A DNA stretch of 64,000 bases from Thermocrispum agreste DSM 44070 (GCF_000427905.1 NZ_KE386603.1:615332-679331); one strand, 5' to 3'; positions 1-7,473 are shown, counted from the stretch's first letter. The notes: generated from the sequence alone by a model not told the origin. Made by a program: numbers and translations.

Positions 1-191
1 GAGCACTGCCTGGTGCCGAGTTCGTACGTCGCCAGCGTCTGGAGCGAGATGTCGCTCTGCAGGCGCTCGTTGAGCTGCTTGCGGGTCCAGCCACGGCGTT
101 TCCGTAGCAGGCGCAGTTCCTTGCCCAACGTCTGCTGATAAAGCTCGCCATTGACGTGCACGGCAGTGAGATGCAGGCGCTGGAAAGGCAT
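1..191 (-). CDS. XRE-type helix-turn-helix regulator, N-terminal part (cut by window edge)
   Basis: Sixty-three codons are visible before the window edge; the C terminus is missing. The start ATG lies at 191-189. After a short lead, residues 23-63 read as a typical HTH_3/XRE domain: KELRLLRKRRGWTRKQL followed by a turn and SLQTLATYELGTRQ, which fits helices 1-4 including the recognition helix and the family Y-E-x-G-x-R pattern. Such proteins bind DNA as dimers, but the target cannot be predicted. No obvious Shine-Dalgarno is seen. The reading frame stays open about 50 codons upstream, so a longer N terminus is possible. Confidence 0.7.
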   Translation of the reverse strand, partial: MPFQRLHLTAVHVNGELYQQTLGKELRLLRKRRGWTRKQLNERLQSDISLQTLATYELGTRQC

Positions 192-890
192 GACGCGAAA
201 ACGGCGGGGGATCGTGTGCGTTCCGCCATACCGGTGAGGTGTCCTGCGCAGCGCGGGCAGAACAAGGCCTGACGGTAGAGCCAGCCGATCGCGCCGATCC
301 ACTGACGCGCGGACTCCGGCCCCGTTCCCGGCGGCACCGGTTACCGCCGGTCATCAGACGCTACGGAGCCCGTCCCTGAGATGTCGGTGCCTGGCTGGCG
401 ACGCGCTGGTTGGTGTGGTGTGTCCGGTTGGGTCGTGGGTGTCGGGGGTGGTCGGCTGGTGGGGGCTGGCTGGCCGGGGACGCGGCTGGTTGATGCACTG
501 CGCCTTGTTCGGAGCCGGGTGGTGGCACCGTCCGGCTGGCGGGGCGCGGTGGGGGCGATCGATTGGTGCCGGATCCGACCGGTGGGCCGCGGTGCGTTCA
601 GGCGCCGGGTGTTGGGCTGGACTGTTCGTGGCGCGGCGGTGCCCGAGGCATGGCTGGCGGTCGGATGCGGCATCTTTCGTCTTTCGGTTAATGGGCGCCG
701 CAGACCGGCCGACTCGCCCAGTGCGCCGCCGCCGGAACATCGGAAGCGAGCGGGCAGGGGGTGCGCCAGTCCCGCTGCCACCAGGGGCCGCGAGGTCGGC
801 TGGCTCGTCAGGATCGCCGAGGCCTCGCCGATCGACGGCGAGCGGTGCCGACAGGCGCGCGGTTTCTGGTGGCCAAGCAGGCGAGCCCGA
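192..890. other. Gene-poor, G/T-rich intergenic region
   Basis: About 700 bases lie between the XRE gene and the LCP gene without a convincing gene. From roughly 400 to 640 the plus strand is strongly G/T-rich with many GGT, GTGG and GGGG runs, similar in texture to the islands near 6100-7000, 14580-14850 and 28720-28830. Long open frames here lack Shine-Dalgarno sequences and read as low-complexity Pro/Thr/Arg protein, so they look like composition artefacts. A short minus-strand stretch starting with GTG at 337-335 contains FCPRCAGHL, but it runs into the XRE frame without a stop. Confidence 0.5.
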
Positions 891-2567
891 TCAGTACACG
901 CAGCGGATGCCGTCGGCCGTGATCGGCTTGTCGTCATCGTCCTGCTGCTGTTGTGCCGGCCGCAGCTGGGCTTGTTGCACGGCGCCCTGCGTCTGGCTGC
1001 CGCCGCCCACCGTGTGGCCGCCGCCATCGGTGGGGTAGTCCGCCCCGATCAGAACGTGCACCTGGCCGGGACCGAGCGCCTTGTCCTCCTGCAGCCGAGC
1101 GGACACCGGCAGCGCGTCCACCACCATCTGCCCGAACTTCTGCTCGCCCGGCGCGTGCTTGACCACGGTGACGTCCTGCGGCGGGATGTCCCCGGTGGTG
1201 CCGGTCTTGAAGCCGAGGCTGCTCAGCTTCTCCAACACGCCGGCGGCCAGGCCGGTGACGCCGACGCCGTTCATGGCGCTGACGGTCACCTGGGCGTGCG
1301 CCGGATCCGGCTTGTCCTTGACCTTCTTCTTTCCGACCCCGGACAGGCTGGCGATGAAGTCCTGCACCTCCTGCGGGTCGACCTCGAGCGCCATGCCGTC
1401 TTCCGGCGTGGTGATGTCGCCGCGCACCGGGATGGTGGTGAACTGCACCTGGCCGCCGCTGAGGCCGCTCATCTGCTTGGCGAAGTCCAGGATGTCCCAG
1501 CCCTCGTTGAGCACCACCGACTTCTTCAGCGCCTCGGCCAGCTTGGACAGCTTCTCCGGGTTGCTGAGCGTGCCTGCCGAGATGACCTTGCGGGCCAGGC
1601 CTGCCATGAACACTTGCTGGCGCACCACCCGGTCCAGGTCGCCCCGCGGCAGGCCGTGCCGTTGCCGCACGAAGGCCAGCGCCTTGACGTCGGAGATGAT
1701 CTGCCTGCCCGCCGGGAAGTCGGCGCCCGACTTGTCGTCCTGCGTGGCCTGCTTCAAGCACACCTCGACGCCGCCGACGGCCTTGGTGATCTCGTAGAAA
1801 CCCAGCAGGTTCACCGACGCGTAGTTGTCGATCTTCCGGCCGGTGAGCTCCTCCACCGTCTTGATCAGCAGCTTCGCGCCTGCCTGGTTGGACTTGCGGT
1901 AGATCACCTTCTCGTCGGTCTCGCCCGCTTCGCGCAGCTCTCTGGCCTTCACCACCTTGGCGCGGCCGTAGGCGGAGTTCAGCTTGTGCATGCCGTAGCC
2001 GTCGGCGATCTCCACGTAGGAGTCCCTGGGCAGCGAGATCGCCACCGCCTTGCTGCCGTCGTTGGGAATGTGCAGCAAGATCATCGTGTCGGTGTTGTTC
2101 TCGCCTTCGTCCTTGCCCGCCTTGAACTTCTTGAGCAGCTTCTTCGGCAGCGAGTTGCCCTGCGCGTCGGTACGGCTGTCCATGCCGACCAGCAGGATGT
2201 CGCGCGAGCCGTCGGCGGGCAGCGGGCCGGGATCCTCGCCGGCGATGACGTCGTAGGACTCCATGTCGGAGAAGTCCTGCAGCCCTTCGTATGCGTAGCC
2301 GGTGACGGCGATCAGCAGCACCGACACCAGCCCGACGAGGATCTTCGTGGCCAGTGCGAGTACGTTGGGTCGGCGCTTCTTCGTCGGGCGGCGGGGCGCC
2401 GGCCGGCTGGGCGGGCGAAGTGGCGGCTGCCCGGCCGGGCGACCGCTCGTCGGCCTGCTCGACGGGCGCGGTCGTGGTGGCACGGCACGCGGGACAGGGC
2501 GCGTCGCGTCGCTGTCCCACGACGGTGACGGTCGGCGCCCGCCGTCCGAACGCGGCCGATACGCCAC
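891..2567 (-). CDS. LytR-CpsA-Psr (LCP) family cell-wall glycopolymer ligase
   Basis: A 558-residue membrane-anchored protein with a GTG start, preceded by AAGGGAG at good spacing. Residues 1-66 are a cytoplasmic Pro/Arg-rich tail and 70-92 a single membrane helix. The LCP domain (about 123-330) shows ILLVGMDSR, NNTDTMILLHI, SLPRDSYV and RQRHGLPRGDLDR, which supply the Arg/Asp residues that bind the polyprenyl pyrophosphate-linked substrate and Mg. A LytR_C domain follows (about 416-505, VTVSAMNGVGVTGLA). Family members attach arabinogalactan or other polymers to peptidoglycan outside the membrane. The C terminus is a Gln/Asp-rich tail. The gene lies 288 bases downstream of the GGDEF gene on the same strand, probably as a separate transcript. 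Confidence 0.93.
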   Translation of the reverse strand: MAYRPRSDGGRRPSPSWDSDATRPVPRAVPPRPRPSSRPTSGRPAGQPPLRPPSRPAPRRPTKKRRPNVLALATKILVGLVSVLLIAVTGYAYEGLQDFSDMESYDVIAGEDPGPLPADGSRDILLVGMDSRTDAQGNSLPKKLLKKFKAGKDEGENNTDTMILLHIPNDGSKAVAISLPRDSYVEIADGYGMHKLNSAYGRAKVVKARELREAGETDEKVIYRKSNQAGAKLLIKTVEELTGRKIDNYASVNLLGFYEITKAVGGVEVCLKQATQDDKSGADFPAGRQIISDVKALAFVRQRHGLPRGDLDRVVRQQVFMAGLARKVISAGTLSNPEKLSKLAEALKKSVVLNEGWDILDFAKQMSGLSGGQVQFTTIPVRGDITTPEDGMALEVDPQEVQDFIASLSGVGKKKVKDKPDPAHAQVTVSAMNGVGVTGLAAGVLEKLSSLGFKTGTTGDIPPQDVTVVKHAPGEQKFGQMVVDALPVSARLQEDKALGPGQVHVLIGADYPTDGGGHTVGGGSQTQGAVQQAQLRPAQQQQDDDDKPITADGIRCVY

Positions 2568-2737
2568 AACAGCTCCCTTCGCCTTCCCGTTGCCGGGTCC
2601 CGTGCGTTAGACGCGCCGGGCCGTACGTGGGTTGCCCGCTCTCGCAGCGTCGCATACGCCCATGCCCCCAGGGCGCAGGGACGCGCGGATGCGGTCACGG
2701 TAACGGGTGGGTGGTTGCTGACCGGTGACCCGGGGGT

Positions 2738-2768
2738 GTGTTTCGGGGTTCGTCCCGGTGGCAAACAC
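2738..2768. promoter_or_regulatory. Inverted repeat upstream of the LCP gene
   Basis: GTGTTT (2738-2743) is complementary to AAACAC (2763-2768), with an inner CGGG/CCCG pair around GTTCGT. It lies in the 288-base gap between the GGDEF stop and the LCP start. No T-run follows on either strand, so it is either a weak terminator of the GGDEF transcript or an operator for the LCP gene. Confidence 0.3.
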
Positions 2769-2855
2769 AATGCGCCGCAGGCCCGCCGGAAATGTCGGTG
2801 ATGTCGCTACCGTTCTTGATCGACTGATATGCCCGGACGGTGTGCGACGTCACTA

Positions 2856-4256
2856 TCAGTGCCGGGCCCGAAATGGCGTTTCTCCCGCCAGCCGGACTTG
2901 ATCGCGTCCTTGTTCCTTGGCCAGATAAACCGCGGCGTCGGCGGCGTGCAGCAACTCGTCGATACTCCGGCCGTGCTGAGGATAGACGGCGACACCTATC
3001 GACGTCGTACGGTCGGTGATGGTGACCGGTTCACCGCGTTTCCCGCGGGTGCTGATGGCCGCAGTGGAGACGCGGTGCCGAATCCGTTCCGCGGTGTGAT
3101 AGGCCTGCAGTGCGTCGACGTCGCTGACCAGCACCAGGAACTCCTCGCCGCCGAACCGGCCGACCACGTCCCCGGGGCGCGTGACCTCGGTGAGCAGCTC
3201 GGCGACCCGGCGCAGCACGTCGTCGCCCGCCGGGTGGCCGTAGGTGTCGTTGATCTCCTTGAAGTGGTCGAAGTCGATCATCAGCACGGCCAGCCCGGCC
3301 TCCGAGCGCACCGCACGCCGGAACGTCCGCTGTGCCGACTCGGTCCACCCGCGCATGTTCAGCAGCCCGGTCTTGGGGTCGGTCCGGACGTCCGACTGGA
3401 GTTGGTCGAGCTCGGCCAGCCGGTTGAACACCACGGTGACCACGGCCATGATCGCCACGGTCGGCGGCATGATCACCAGCAGGATGGCGGTGACCGCGCC
3501 TAGCCCGATGGTGACTGCCTCCAGCACGTTGTCGGCCTTGGTGCCCAGCGAGCTCTGCATGGTGGGCCGCGCGCTGTTCAGCGCGATGATGCTGCCGACG
3601 TAGACGATCTGCACCGCCTCGTACACCAGTGCCGCGACCACGATGAGGCCGAACTCGACGACGAACTGCCAGCCGTCGAGCAACCCCCAGTCCCGCGGGC
3701 CCAGCGCCGTGTACGCCAGGTGAGCGGTGGACGCGGCCAGCGCGTGGGAAATCGAGGAAAACAGGAAGTTGTGCGCAGGGCGCCGGGCGGAAAACCATCT
3801 TTGCGCGCGCACCAAAGCGACCAGCGCGATGATCAACGGGATCGGCAGAACGAGTGCGGCGGGAAAGATCCACACCGCGGTCAGATCGATCAGCACGCCG
3901 CGCAGTCCGCGGTTTCTCCGGCGGGCTTCCTGGCGGCGGGTCAGCTGAATATGAATTGTTGCGCCCGCGGCCAGAATCAGAAAACGCACGACGTCGGTCA
4001 GGTCGGGCCGTGGAGAATACGCCGTGGCCGTGATCAGGACCGTGATCGCAATTGCTTCGCCGACCAGCAAGAACGCAATGAATCGTTTCGGTCGCTGCCA
4101 CAGCAGCCACTCGCGGGGGCGGCGGGAGTGGCCGCTGCGCTGGGCGGGCACCACCGGCGCCGGCCCGGCCGATGGCGCCGGAGCACGCTCTCGAGCGCCG
4201 TTCGCCGGCACCGCGGCGGGCGGTCGCGGATACGGCCTACGCTTCGGTCCAGCCAC
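2856..4256 (-). CDS. Membrane-bound GGDEF diguanylate cyclase
   Basis: Predicted to make cyclic di-GMP from two GTP at the membrane. I chose GTG at 4256-4254 because GGAGGT lies six bases upstream; upstream ATGs at 4262 and 4298 are possible. The N terminus is a Pro/Ala-rich cytoplasmic tail. Residues about 57-278 hold several hydrophobic helices, a membrane sensor region without a recognised ligand domain. The GGDEF domain (about 290-460) has DFDHFKEINDTYGH, an intact GGEEF active site near 369-373, and RPGD five residues before it, matching the RxxD inhibitory I-site. It should therefore be catalytically active and product-inhibited. No EAL domain is present. Upstream on the other strand lie the three nano-ORFs. 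Confidence 0.92.
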   Translation of the reverse strand: MAGPKRRPYPRPPAAVPANGARERAPAPSAGPAPVVPAQRSGHSRRPREWLLWQRPKRFIAFLLVGEAIAITVLITATAYSPRPDLTDVVRFLILAAGATIHIQLTRRQEARRRNRGLRGVLIDLTAVWIFPAALVLPIPLIIALVALVRAQRWFSARRPAHNFLFSSISHALAASTAHLAYTALGPRDWGLLDGWQFVVEFGLIVVAALVYEAVQIVYVGSIIALNSARPTMQSSLGTKADNVLEAVTIGLGAVTAILLVIMPPTVAIMAVVTVVFNRLAELDQLQSDVRTDPKTGLLNMRGWTESAQRTFRRAVRSEAGLAVLMIDFDHFKEINDTYGHPAGDDVLRRVAELLTEVTRPGDVVGRFGGEEFLVLVSDVDALQAYHTAERIRHRVSTAAISTRGKRGEPVTITDRTTSIGVAVYPQHGRSIDELLHAADAAVYLAKEQGRDQVRLAGETPFRARH

Positions 4257-4425
4257 GCGCATACCTCCAGCCCCCGCCGGCCGGCGAGCGGCGAGCAACC
4301 CGGTGGGTCCGTACGAGAAACTCCCGCCGGGCCGTTGTCAGTATGATCTCACTGTGGCCGCACCGGCAGTTCACAGGGCCGTGGCTTTCTGTCATGATGC
4401 TTGCCGCGACGCGTTGTTGTCGATC

Positions 4426-4433
4426 GGAGGTGA
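4426..4433 (+). promoter_or_regulatory. Ribosome binding site of nano-ORF 1
   Basis: GGAGGTGA matches the 16S rRNA 3' end at eight positions and lies five bases before the TTG at 4439. It is the main reason to believe the hexapeptide ORF is translated. Confidence 0.75.
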
Positions 4434-4438
4434 CAACC

Positions 4439-4459
4439 TTGTCTGATCGCGACTTCTGA
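4439..4459 (+). CDS. Nano-ORF 1, hexapeptide MSDRDF
   Basis: A six-codon ORF (TTG TCT GAT CGC GAC TTC TGA). It has a strong Shine-Dalgarno at proper distance and is the first of three similar units. The codons for Ser, Asp and Arg differ from those of unit 2 although the residues are identical, so the peptide rather than the DNA appears to be conserved. No membrane segment or signal is possible at this length. The frame is open upstream and an in-frame GTG at 4430 exists, but it overlaps the Shine-Dalgarno. No known family is recognised. The product could be a signalling peptide, a modification substrate, or a translation-dependent regulatory element. Confidence 0.65.
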   Translation: MSDRDF

Positions 4460-4498
4460 TCACCGAGGATGATCAAGAAAAACCCCTTTGTGCGCTGT

Positions 4499-4504
4499 GG
4501 AGGA
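4499..4504 (+). promoter_or_regulatory. Ribosome binding site of nano-ORF 2
   Basis: GGAGGA lies four bases before the ATG at 4509, an independent ribosome entry site forty bases after the stop of nano-ORF 1. Confidence 0.7.
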
Positions 4505-4508
4505 TTTC

Positions 4509-4529
4509 ATGTCCGACCGTGACTTCTGA
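4509..4529 (+). CDS. Nano-ORF 2, hexapeptide MSDRDF
   Basis: ATG TCC GAC CGT GAC TTC TGA, with its own Shine-Dalgarno, starting 70 bases after the start of unit 1. It encodes the same peptide as unit 1 through three synonymous changes (TCT/TCC, GAT/GAC, CGC/CGT). The flanking DNA outside the Shine-Dalgarno, ORF and following T is not alike between units, so this is not simply a recent tandem copy. Function unknown. Confidence 0.7.
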   Translation: MSDRDF

Positions 4530-4569
4530 TTACCCGTAACCCCCTGCAAGCGATACCACCCACTCGTGT

Positions 4570-4577
4570 GGAAAGGA
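4570..4577 (+). promoter_or_regulatory. Ribosome binding site of nano-ORF 3
   Basis: GGAAAGGA ends six bases before the GTG at 4584. It is weaker than the sites of units 1 and 2 but in the right place. Confidence 0.6.
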
Positions 4578-4583
4578 CCCCCC

Positions 4584-4604
4584 GTGAACGACCGTGACTT
4601 CTGA
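4584..4604 (+). CDS. Nano-ORF 3, hexapeptide MNDRDF
   Basis: GTG AAC GAC CGT GAC TTC TGA, starting 75 bases after unit 2. Only residue 2 differs (Asn for Ser); D-R-D-F followed by TGAT is kept in all three units. The stop lies 11 bases from the last codon of the convergent MFS gene, so the nano-ORF transcript would either end here or run antisense into that gene. CCGGT and ACCGG (4606-4624) could form a short stem straight after the stop. Function unknown. Confidence 0.65.
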   Translation: MNDRDF

Positions 4605-4615
4605 TCCGGTGCCTG

Positions 4616-5866
4616 CTAACCGGCGTGTGCGGTGCGGTTGACCGCCCCCGGCCGGGTGCGCTGCCGGGCCCACAGCACGGCGACGTACGAGGCCGCGATG
4701 ACCCCCAGTGCGCCGGCGAGCGCGACGGTACCGGTTGCCGAACCGATCGCGGTGGCCACCACGCCACCGAGCGCGACCCCGATGCCCTGCGTGACGCGGA
4801 GTGCCGTGCGGAACAGGCCCATCACGGACCCGCGGACGTTGTTGGCCACCGCGCTGTTGACCGTCGCCCCGACGGTCAGGATGTACGCGCCGCTGGCGCC
4901 CGACATCGCCAGCAGCACCAGTGCCAGCGGGAGTGGCGGCTGCACGGCGAAGCCGATCAGCGCTGCCGACGAGACCACCGCGAGCGGGCCCATCAGCCGC
5001 AACCGGGTGTCCGCCGTGGCGTAGTGCGAGAAGACGAACGCGCCGATGACGAAGCCGAGCGGGTCGGCGGCGAGCAGCCACCCGACGGCGACGTCCGGCG
5101 CATTCATTTGCGCGGCGATCGGCGCGGCCAGGCCTTCCGGCACGACCGTGAGGCCGACCAGCAGTGCCATGCCGAACAGCACCCGCAGGTGCGGGTCGGA
5201 CGCGGTGATCCGGATCCCGGCGAACCAGCCGTCCTCCGGGCTGCCCGCGGCCGGCCGCCAGCGCACGGTGGCCGCGATGACGGCGGCTGCCAGCACGAAC
5301 GTGGCGGCGTCGATGAGCAGCGCCCAGGCGACCCCGATTCCGGTGACCAGCAGCCCGCCGCCGGCCAGGCCGAGCAACATCATGGTGTTGGTGGTGATGC
5401 CGCGCAGGTCCTGGCTGCGCAAGTACTCGGCATCGTCGTCGAACGCTTCGCGCGCCGTGGCGTTTTGCGCCGCGTTGGTCGGCGCGGTCAGCATGGCGAC
5501 CAGGAAGACCAGGCAGCACAGCACCGGAAGGGGAGTGCCGGGGATGGCCATGATCCCCACCAGCACGGCTTGCACCAGCAGGCAGCTGACCAGCAGCGTG
5601 CGCCGCGGGAGCCGGTCGGCGAGCTGGGACAGCCCGACCCCGCCGAACAGGGCGGGCAAGAACGTCATCGCGTAGACCACCGCCGACCACAGCGGCGACG
5701 AGGTGCGCTGGTAGACCAGGATGGCCAAGGCCACCTTGGCCAGCTGGTCGCCCGCGATCGACAACGCCTCGGCCAGCCACAGGCCGCGGAACTCGCGATT
5801 CGCCACGACGCGGCGGAACCGCGGGATGCTCCTCTCCTGGCGCTCAGTCCTGCGCACAGACGCCAT
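4616..5866 (-). CDS. MFS transporter, EntS/MFS_3-like exporter
   Basis: A 416-residue, about 12-helix membrane protein. After a basic N terminus, RGLWLAEALSIAGDQLAKVALAILVY forms helix 1; the loop QLADRLPRR between helices 2 and 3 is the MFS motif A position. The length and the sequence around APTNAAQNATAREAFDDDAEYLRSQDLRG suit the EntS-like group of exporters that release small molecules such as siderophores or drugs using the proton gradient. The start ATG follows GAGGGGAG. The substrate is unknown. The gene ends 11 bases from the third nano-ORF, whose hexapeptides are a conceivable cargo, but nothing in the sequence proves this. Confidence 0.88.
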   Translation of the reverse strand: MASVRRTERQERSIPRFRRVVANREFRGLWLAEALSIAGDQLAKVALAILVYQRTSSPLWSAVVYAMTFLPALFGGVGLSQLADRLPRRTLLVSCLLVQAVLVGIMAIPGTPLPVLCCLVFLVAMLTAPTNAAQNATAREAFDDDAEYLRSQDLRGITTNTMMLLGLAGGGLLVTGIGVAWALLIDAATFVLAAAVIAATVRWRPAAGSPEDGWFAGIRITASDPHLRVLFGMALLVGLTVVPEGLAAPIAAQMNAPDVAVGWLLAADPLGFVIGAFVFSHYATADTRLRLMGPLAVVSSAALIGFAVQPPLPLALVLLAMSGASGAYILTVGATVNSAVANNVRGSVMGLFRTALRVTQGIGVALGGVVATAIGSATGTVALAGALGVIAASYVAVLWARQRTRPGAVNRTAHAG

Positions 5867-5978
5867 GCTCCCCTCGGTGCTGGGTCGCGTTCGGTGTGCA
5901 CATGAGAGAGGCCTTCTTGTCGCGAGGTATGACGAGCGGAGACGCCGAAGAAATGGTCTCGTTGTCGCGCGGTTTCAC

Positions 5979-6009
5979 ATAGTACAAGCCTGATGACAAT
6001 GTGTCACAA
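5979..6009 (-). promoter_or_regulatory. Candidate promoter of the MFS gene with overlapping palindrome
   Basis: On the minus strand TTGTGA (6009-6004) and TACTAT (5984-5979) are separated by 19 bases, a loose sigma-70-type promoter about 110 bases before the MFS start. The perfect inverted repeat TGACA-N3-TGTCA (5994-6006) overlaps the -35 element and spacer, a good place for a repressor operator. The area is clearly richer in A/T than its surroundings. Confidence 0.4.
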
Positions 6010-6446
6010 AGTTCGCTGATCCTCATCGACTGTGGCTCCGCCGGGTGATCGGTTCGTGCGTGGTGCTGTCGGCCGTCCGGTCGCCGCGGATTCCGCCCAC
6101 GGTGCCACCGAGGGTTGACGCGTGGTGCGCGTGAGCGTTCGGCGGCCTTGGTGTGTGCTGCTCGCCTGTGCGAGCTGGGTGGGCGACCGACGCGGTGGGA
6201 TCCCTCGGATCCCCGCAGATTCGGTTCCGCGCTCAGTTCCGCGCGACAGGCACGTCACCGGTGGCGAGCAGCATATGCAGCACGCGCATGCGCCGGTTGA
6301 GCGGGTGTGCACGGGTATGGCGAACCGACACGCGGGATGTGCCCGGATTGTGATGTTGATGTCGTGATGTTCGATGTACCCGGCTCTGCGTGCCGGGGTT
6401 GACCGGGAGCAGCGTGCTGCTGCCGACAGTGTGTGGGCAACCGTGA

Positions 6447-6531
6447 TCGTCGGCCGCGCGCGTGTGGTGCAGCGCCGCTCGGACACCTCGGTGGTGCCGT
6501 AGGCCTTGTCGTCGGCCGCGCGCGTGTGGTG
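6447..6531 (+). repeat. 23-base direct repeat pair, 62-base period
   Basis: TCGTCGGCCGCGCGCGTGTG plus GTG occurs at 6447-6469 and, without mismatch, at 6509-6531. The intervening sequence is not obviously duplicated. Confidence 0.8.
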
Positions 6532-6855
6532 AGCGGGTCGACGCCGAGACCGGTCTTCGAGCGGGGAGCGAGCCGTGCCGCGTCGTCACTCCGTTCGCCA
6601 CACCGATGCCAGCGCGTCGGTGCTTGCCGCGTTGTGCGGTATCGCGCCGCGGGCGGTGTGCTCGTGCCCGACCGGGGCATTGGCGGGCCGGTGTGCGTAG
6701 GAACGCGGTTCGTAGTTTCGCCGGCGTCTCTGGTGAACTGTCGGCCCGGTGGGAGCCTGCCGCCGATGGATCCATCGTCCTGGCTGTGCGCCCCGCTGGC
6801 GACAGGGCAGAAGCCTTGCGTAAGGCGCTTCCGTGGCGCACGCGTGTCGAGCCGC

Positions 6856-6940
6856 CGTCCGTGCGGTTCGGGCGGCTCACGAGGTCGCGGTCGCGTCACA
6901 CCCGGGGTCACCCCGGCGTCCGTGCGGTTCGGGCGGCTCA
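6856..6940 (+). repeat. 24-base direct repeat pair, 61-base period
   Basis: CGTCCGTGCGGTTCGGGCGG plus CTCA occurs at 6856-6879 and identically at 6917-6940. The period is nearly the same as in the unrelated pair at 6447-6531. Confidence 0.8.
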
Positions 6941-7017
6941 GCAGTGGCCAGTTGCACCGAGCACCGCCGTCGTGGCAACACGTTCGGGTGAGGTGCCGAC
7001 GAGGAACCTCGTCCTGC

Positions 7018-7473
7018 TCAGGCGGCGGGGTGCGCCTGTTTGATCTTGTCGATCTCGATCTTCTGCATCGTCAGCATCGCTTCGGTCGCGGCCCGGGCCT
7101 TGGCCGGGTCGGGATCGGCCAGCAGGCCCGGCAGCTCGGCGGGGATGACCTGCCAGGACACCCCGTAGCGGTCGCGCAGCCAGCCGCACGCGGCCGGTTC
7201 CCCGCCGTCCAGCAGCGCATCCCACAACCGGTCGACGTCTTCCTGGGTCGGCCGCTCGACGTAGATCGACGCGAAGTCGTTGGGTGCGTAGTGCGGGTTG
7301 CCGTTGAGCAGGCCGAACCGCTGTCCGTCGAGGTCGATCCGCACCGCCACGACTTGCCCGTCGGGGCCGCGCTGCACGTCGACGATGCGGGAGTCGGGCA
7401 CGAGTGAGACGTAGAACTCCGCCGCTTCCTCCGCGCCGCTGGCGAACCAGAGGAAGGTCTGCACGCTGCTCAT
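7018..7473 (-). CDS. VOC (glyoxalase fold) / PhnB-like protein
   Basis: A 151-residue protein of the 3-demethylubiquinone-9 3-methyltransferase-like (PhnB) branch of the vicinal oxygen chelate superfamily. The start MSSVQTFLWFASGAEEAAEFY is typical, with GGAG shortly upstream; a frame extension to 7545 lacks this context. Later motifs are LLNGNPHYAPNDFASIYVE and CGWLRDRYGVSWQVIP, also typical of this branch. It is a small cytoplasmic beta-alpha-beta protein, probably dimeric. The branch has no single known reaction, so the substrate is unknown. It stands alone between gene-poor regions. Confidence 0.85.
   Translation of the reverse strand: MSSVQTFLWFASGAEEAAEFYVSLVPDSRIVDVQRGPDGQVVAVRIDLDGQRFGLLNGNPHYAPNDFASIYVERPTQEDVDRLWDALLDGGEPAACGWLRDRYGVSWQVIPAELPGLLADPDPAKARAATEAMLTMQKIEIDKIKQAHPAA

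Larger units (their letters stand above)
6010..7017. other. Long gene-free region with decayed direct repeats
   Basis: About 1 kb without a supportable gene. The plus strand is G/T-rich. Open frames in all phases lack Shine-Dalgarno sequences and give low-complexity Arg/Thr/Pro or Ala/Arg protein. Two pairs of 23-24 base direct repeats, spaced 61-62 bases, are the only clear structure. It may be a remnant of lost genes or an expanding and decaying repeat island. Confidence 0.5.

Noticed and set aside
381-2528. Very long plus-strand open frame of about 715 codons
   Set aside because: It is the antisense shadow of the LCP gene plus G/T-rich flank. The minus-strand frame has the real LCP motifs, a membrane helix and a Shine-Dalgarno.
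4172-4459. Longer plus-strand frame that ends in the same LSDRDF as nano-ORF 1
   Set aside because: Its first part is antisense to the GGDEF gene and has no start signal. The strong Shine-Dalgarno at 4426 and the parallel units 2 and 3 support the short ORF.
5844-6026. 60-codon minus-strand ORF starting MRISELCDTL upstream of the MFS gene
   Set aside because: No Shine-Dalgarno, A/T-rich third positions unlike genes here, and it covers the MFS promoter and start. It looks like open intergenic sequence.
6004-6911. Several 60-220 codon open frames in the 6-7 kb gap
   Set aside because: All lack start signals, are low in complexity, overlap one another on both strands and match no protein family I recognise.
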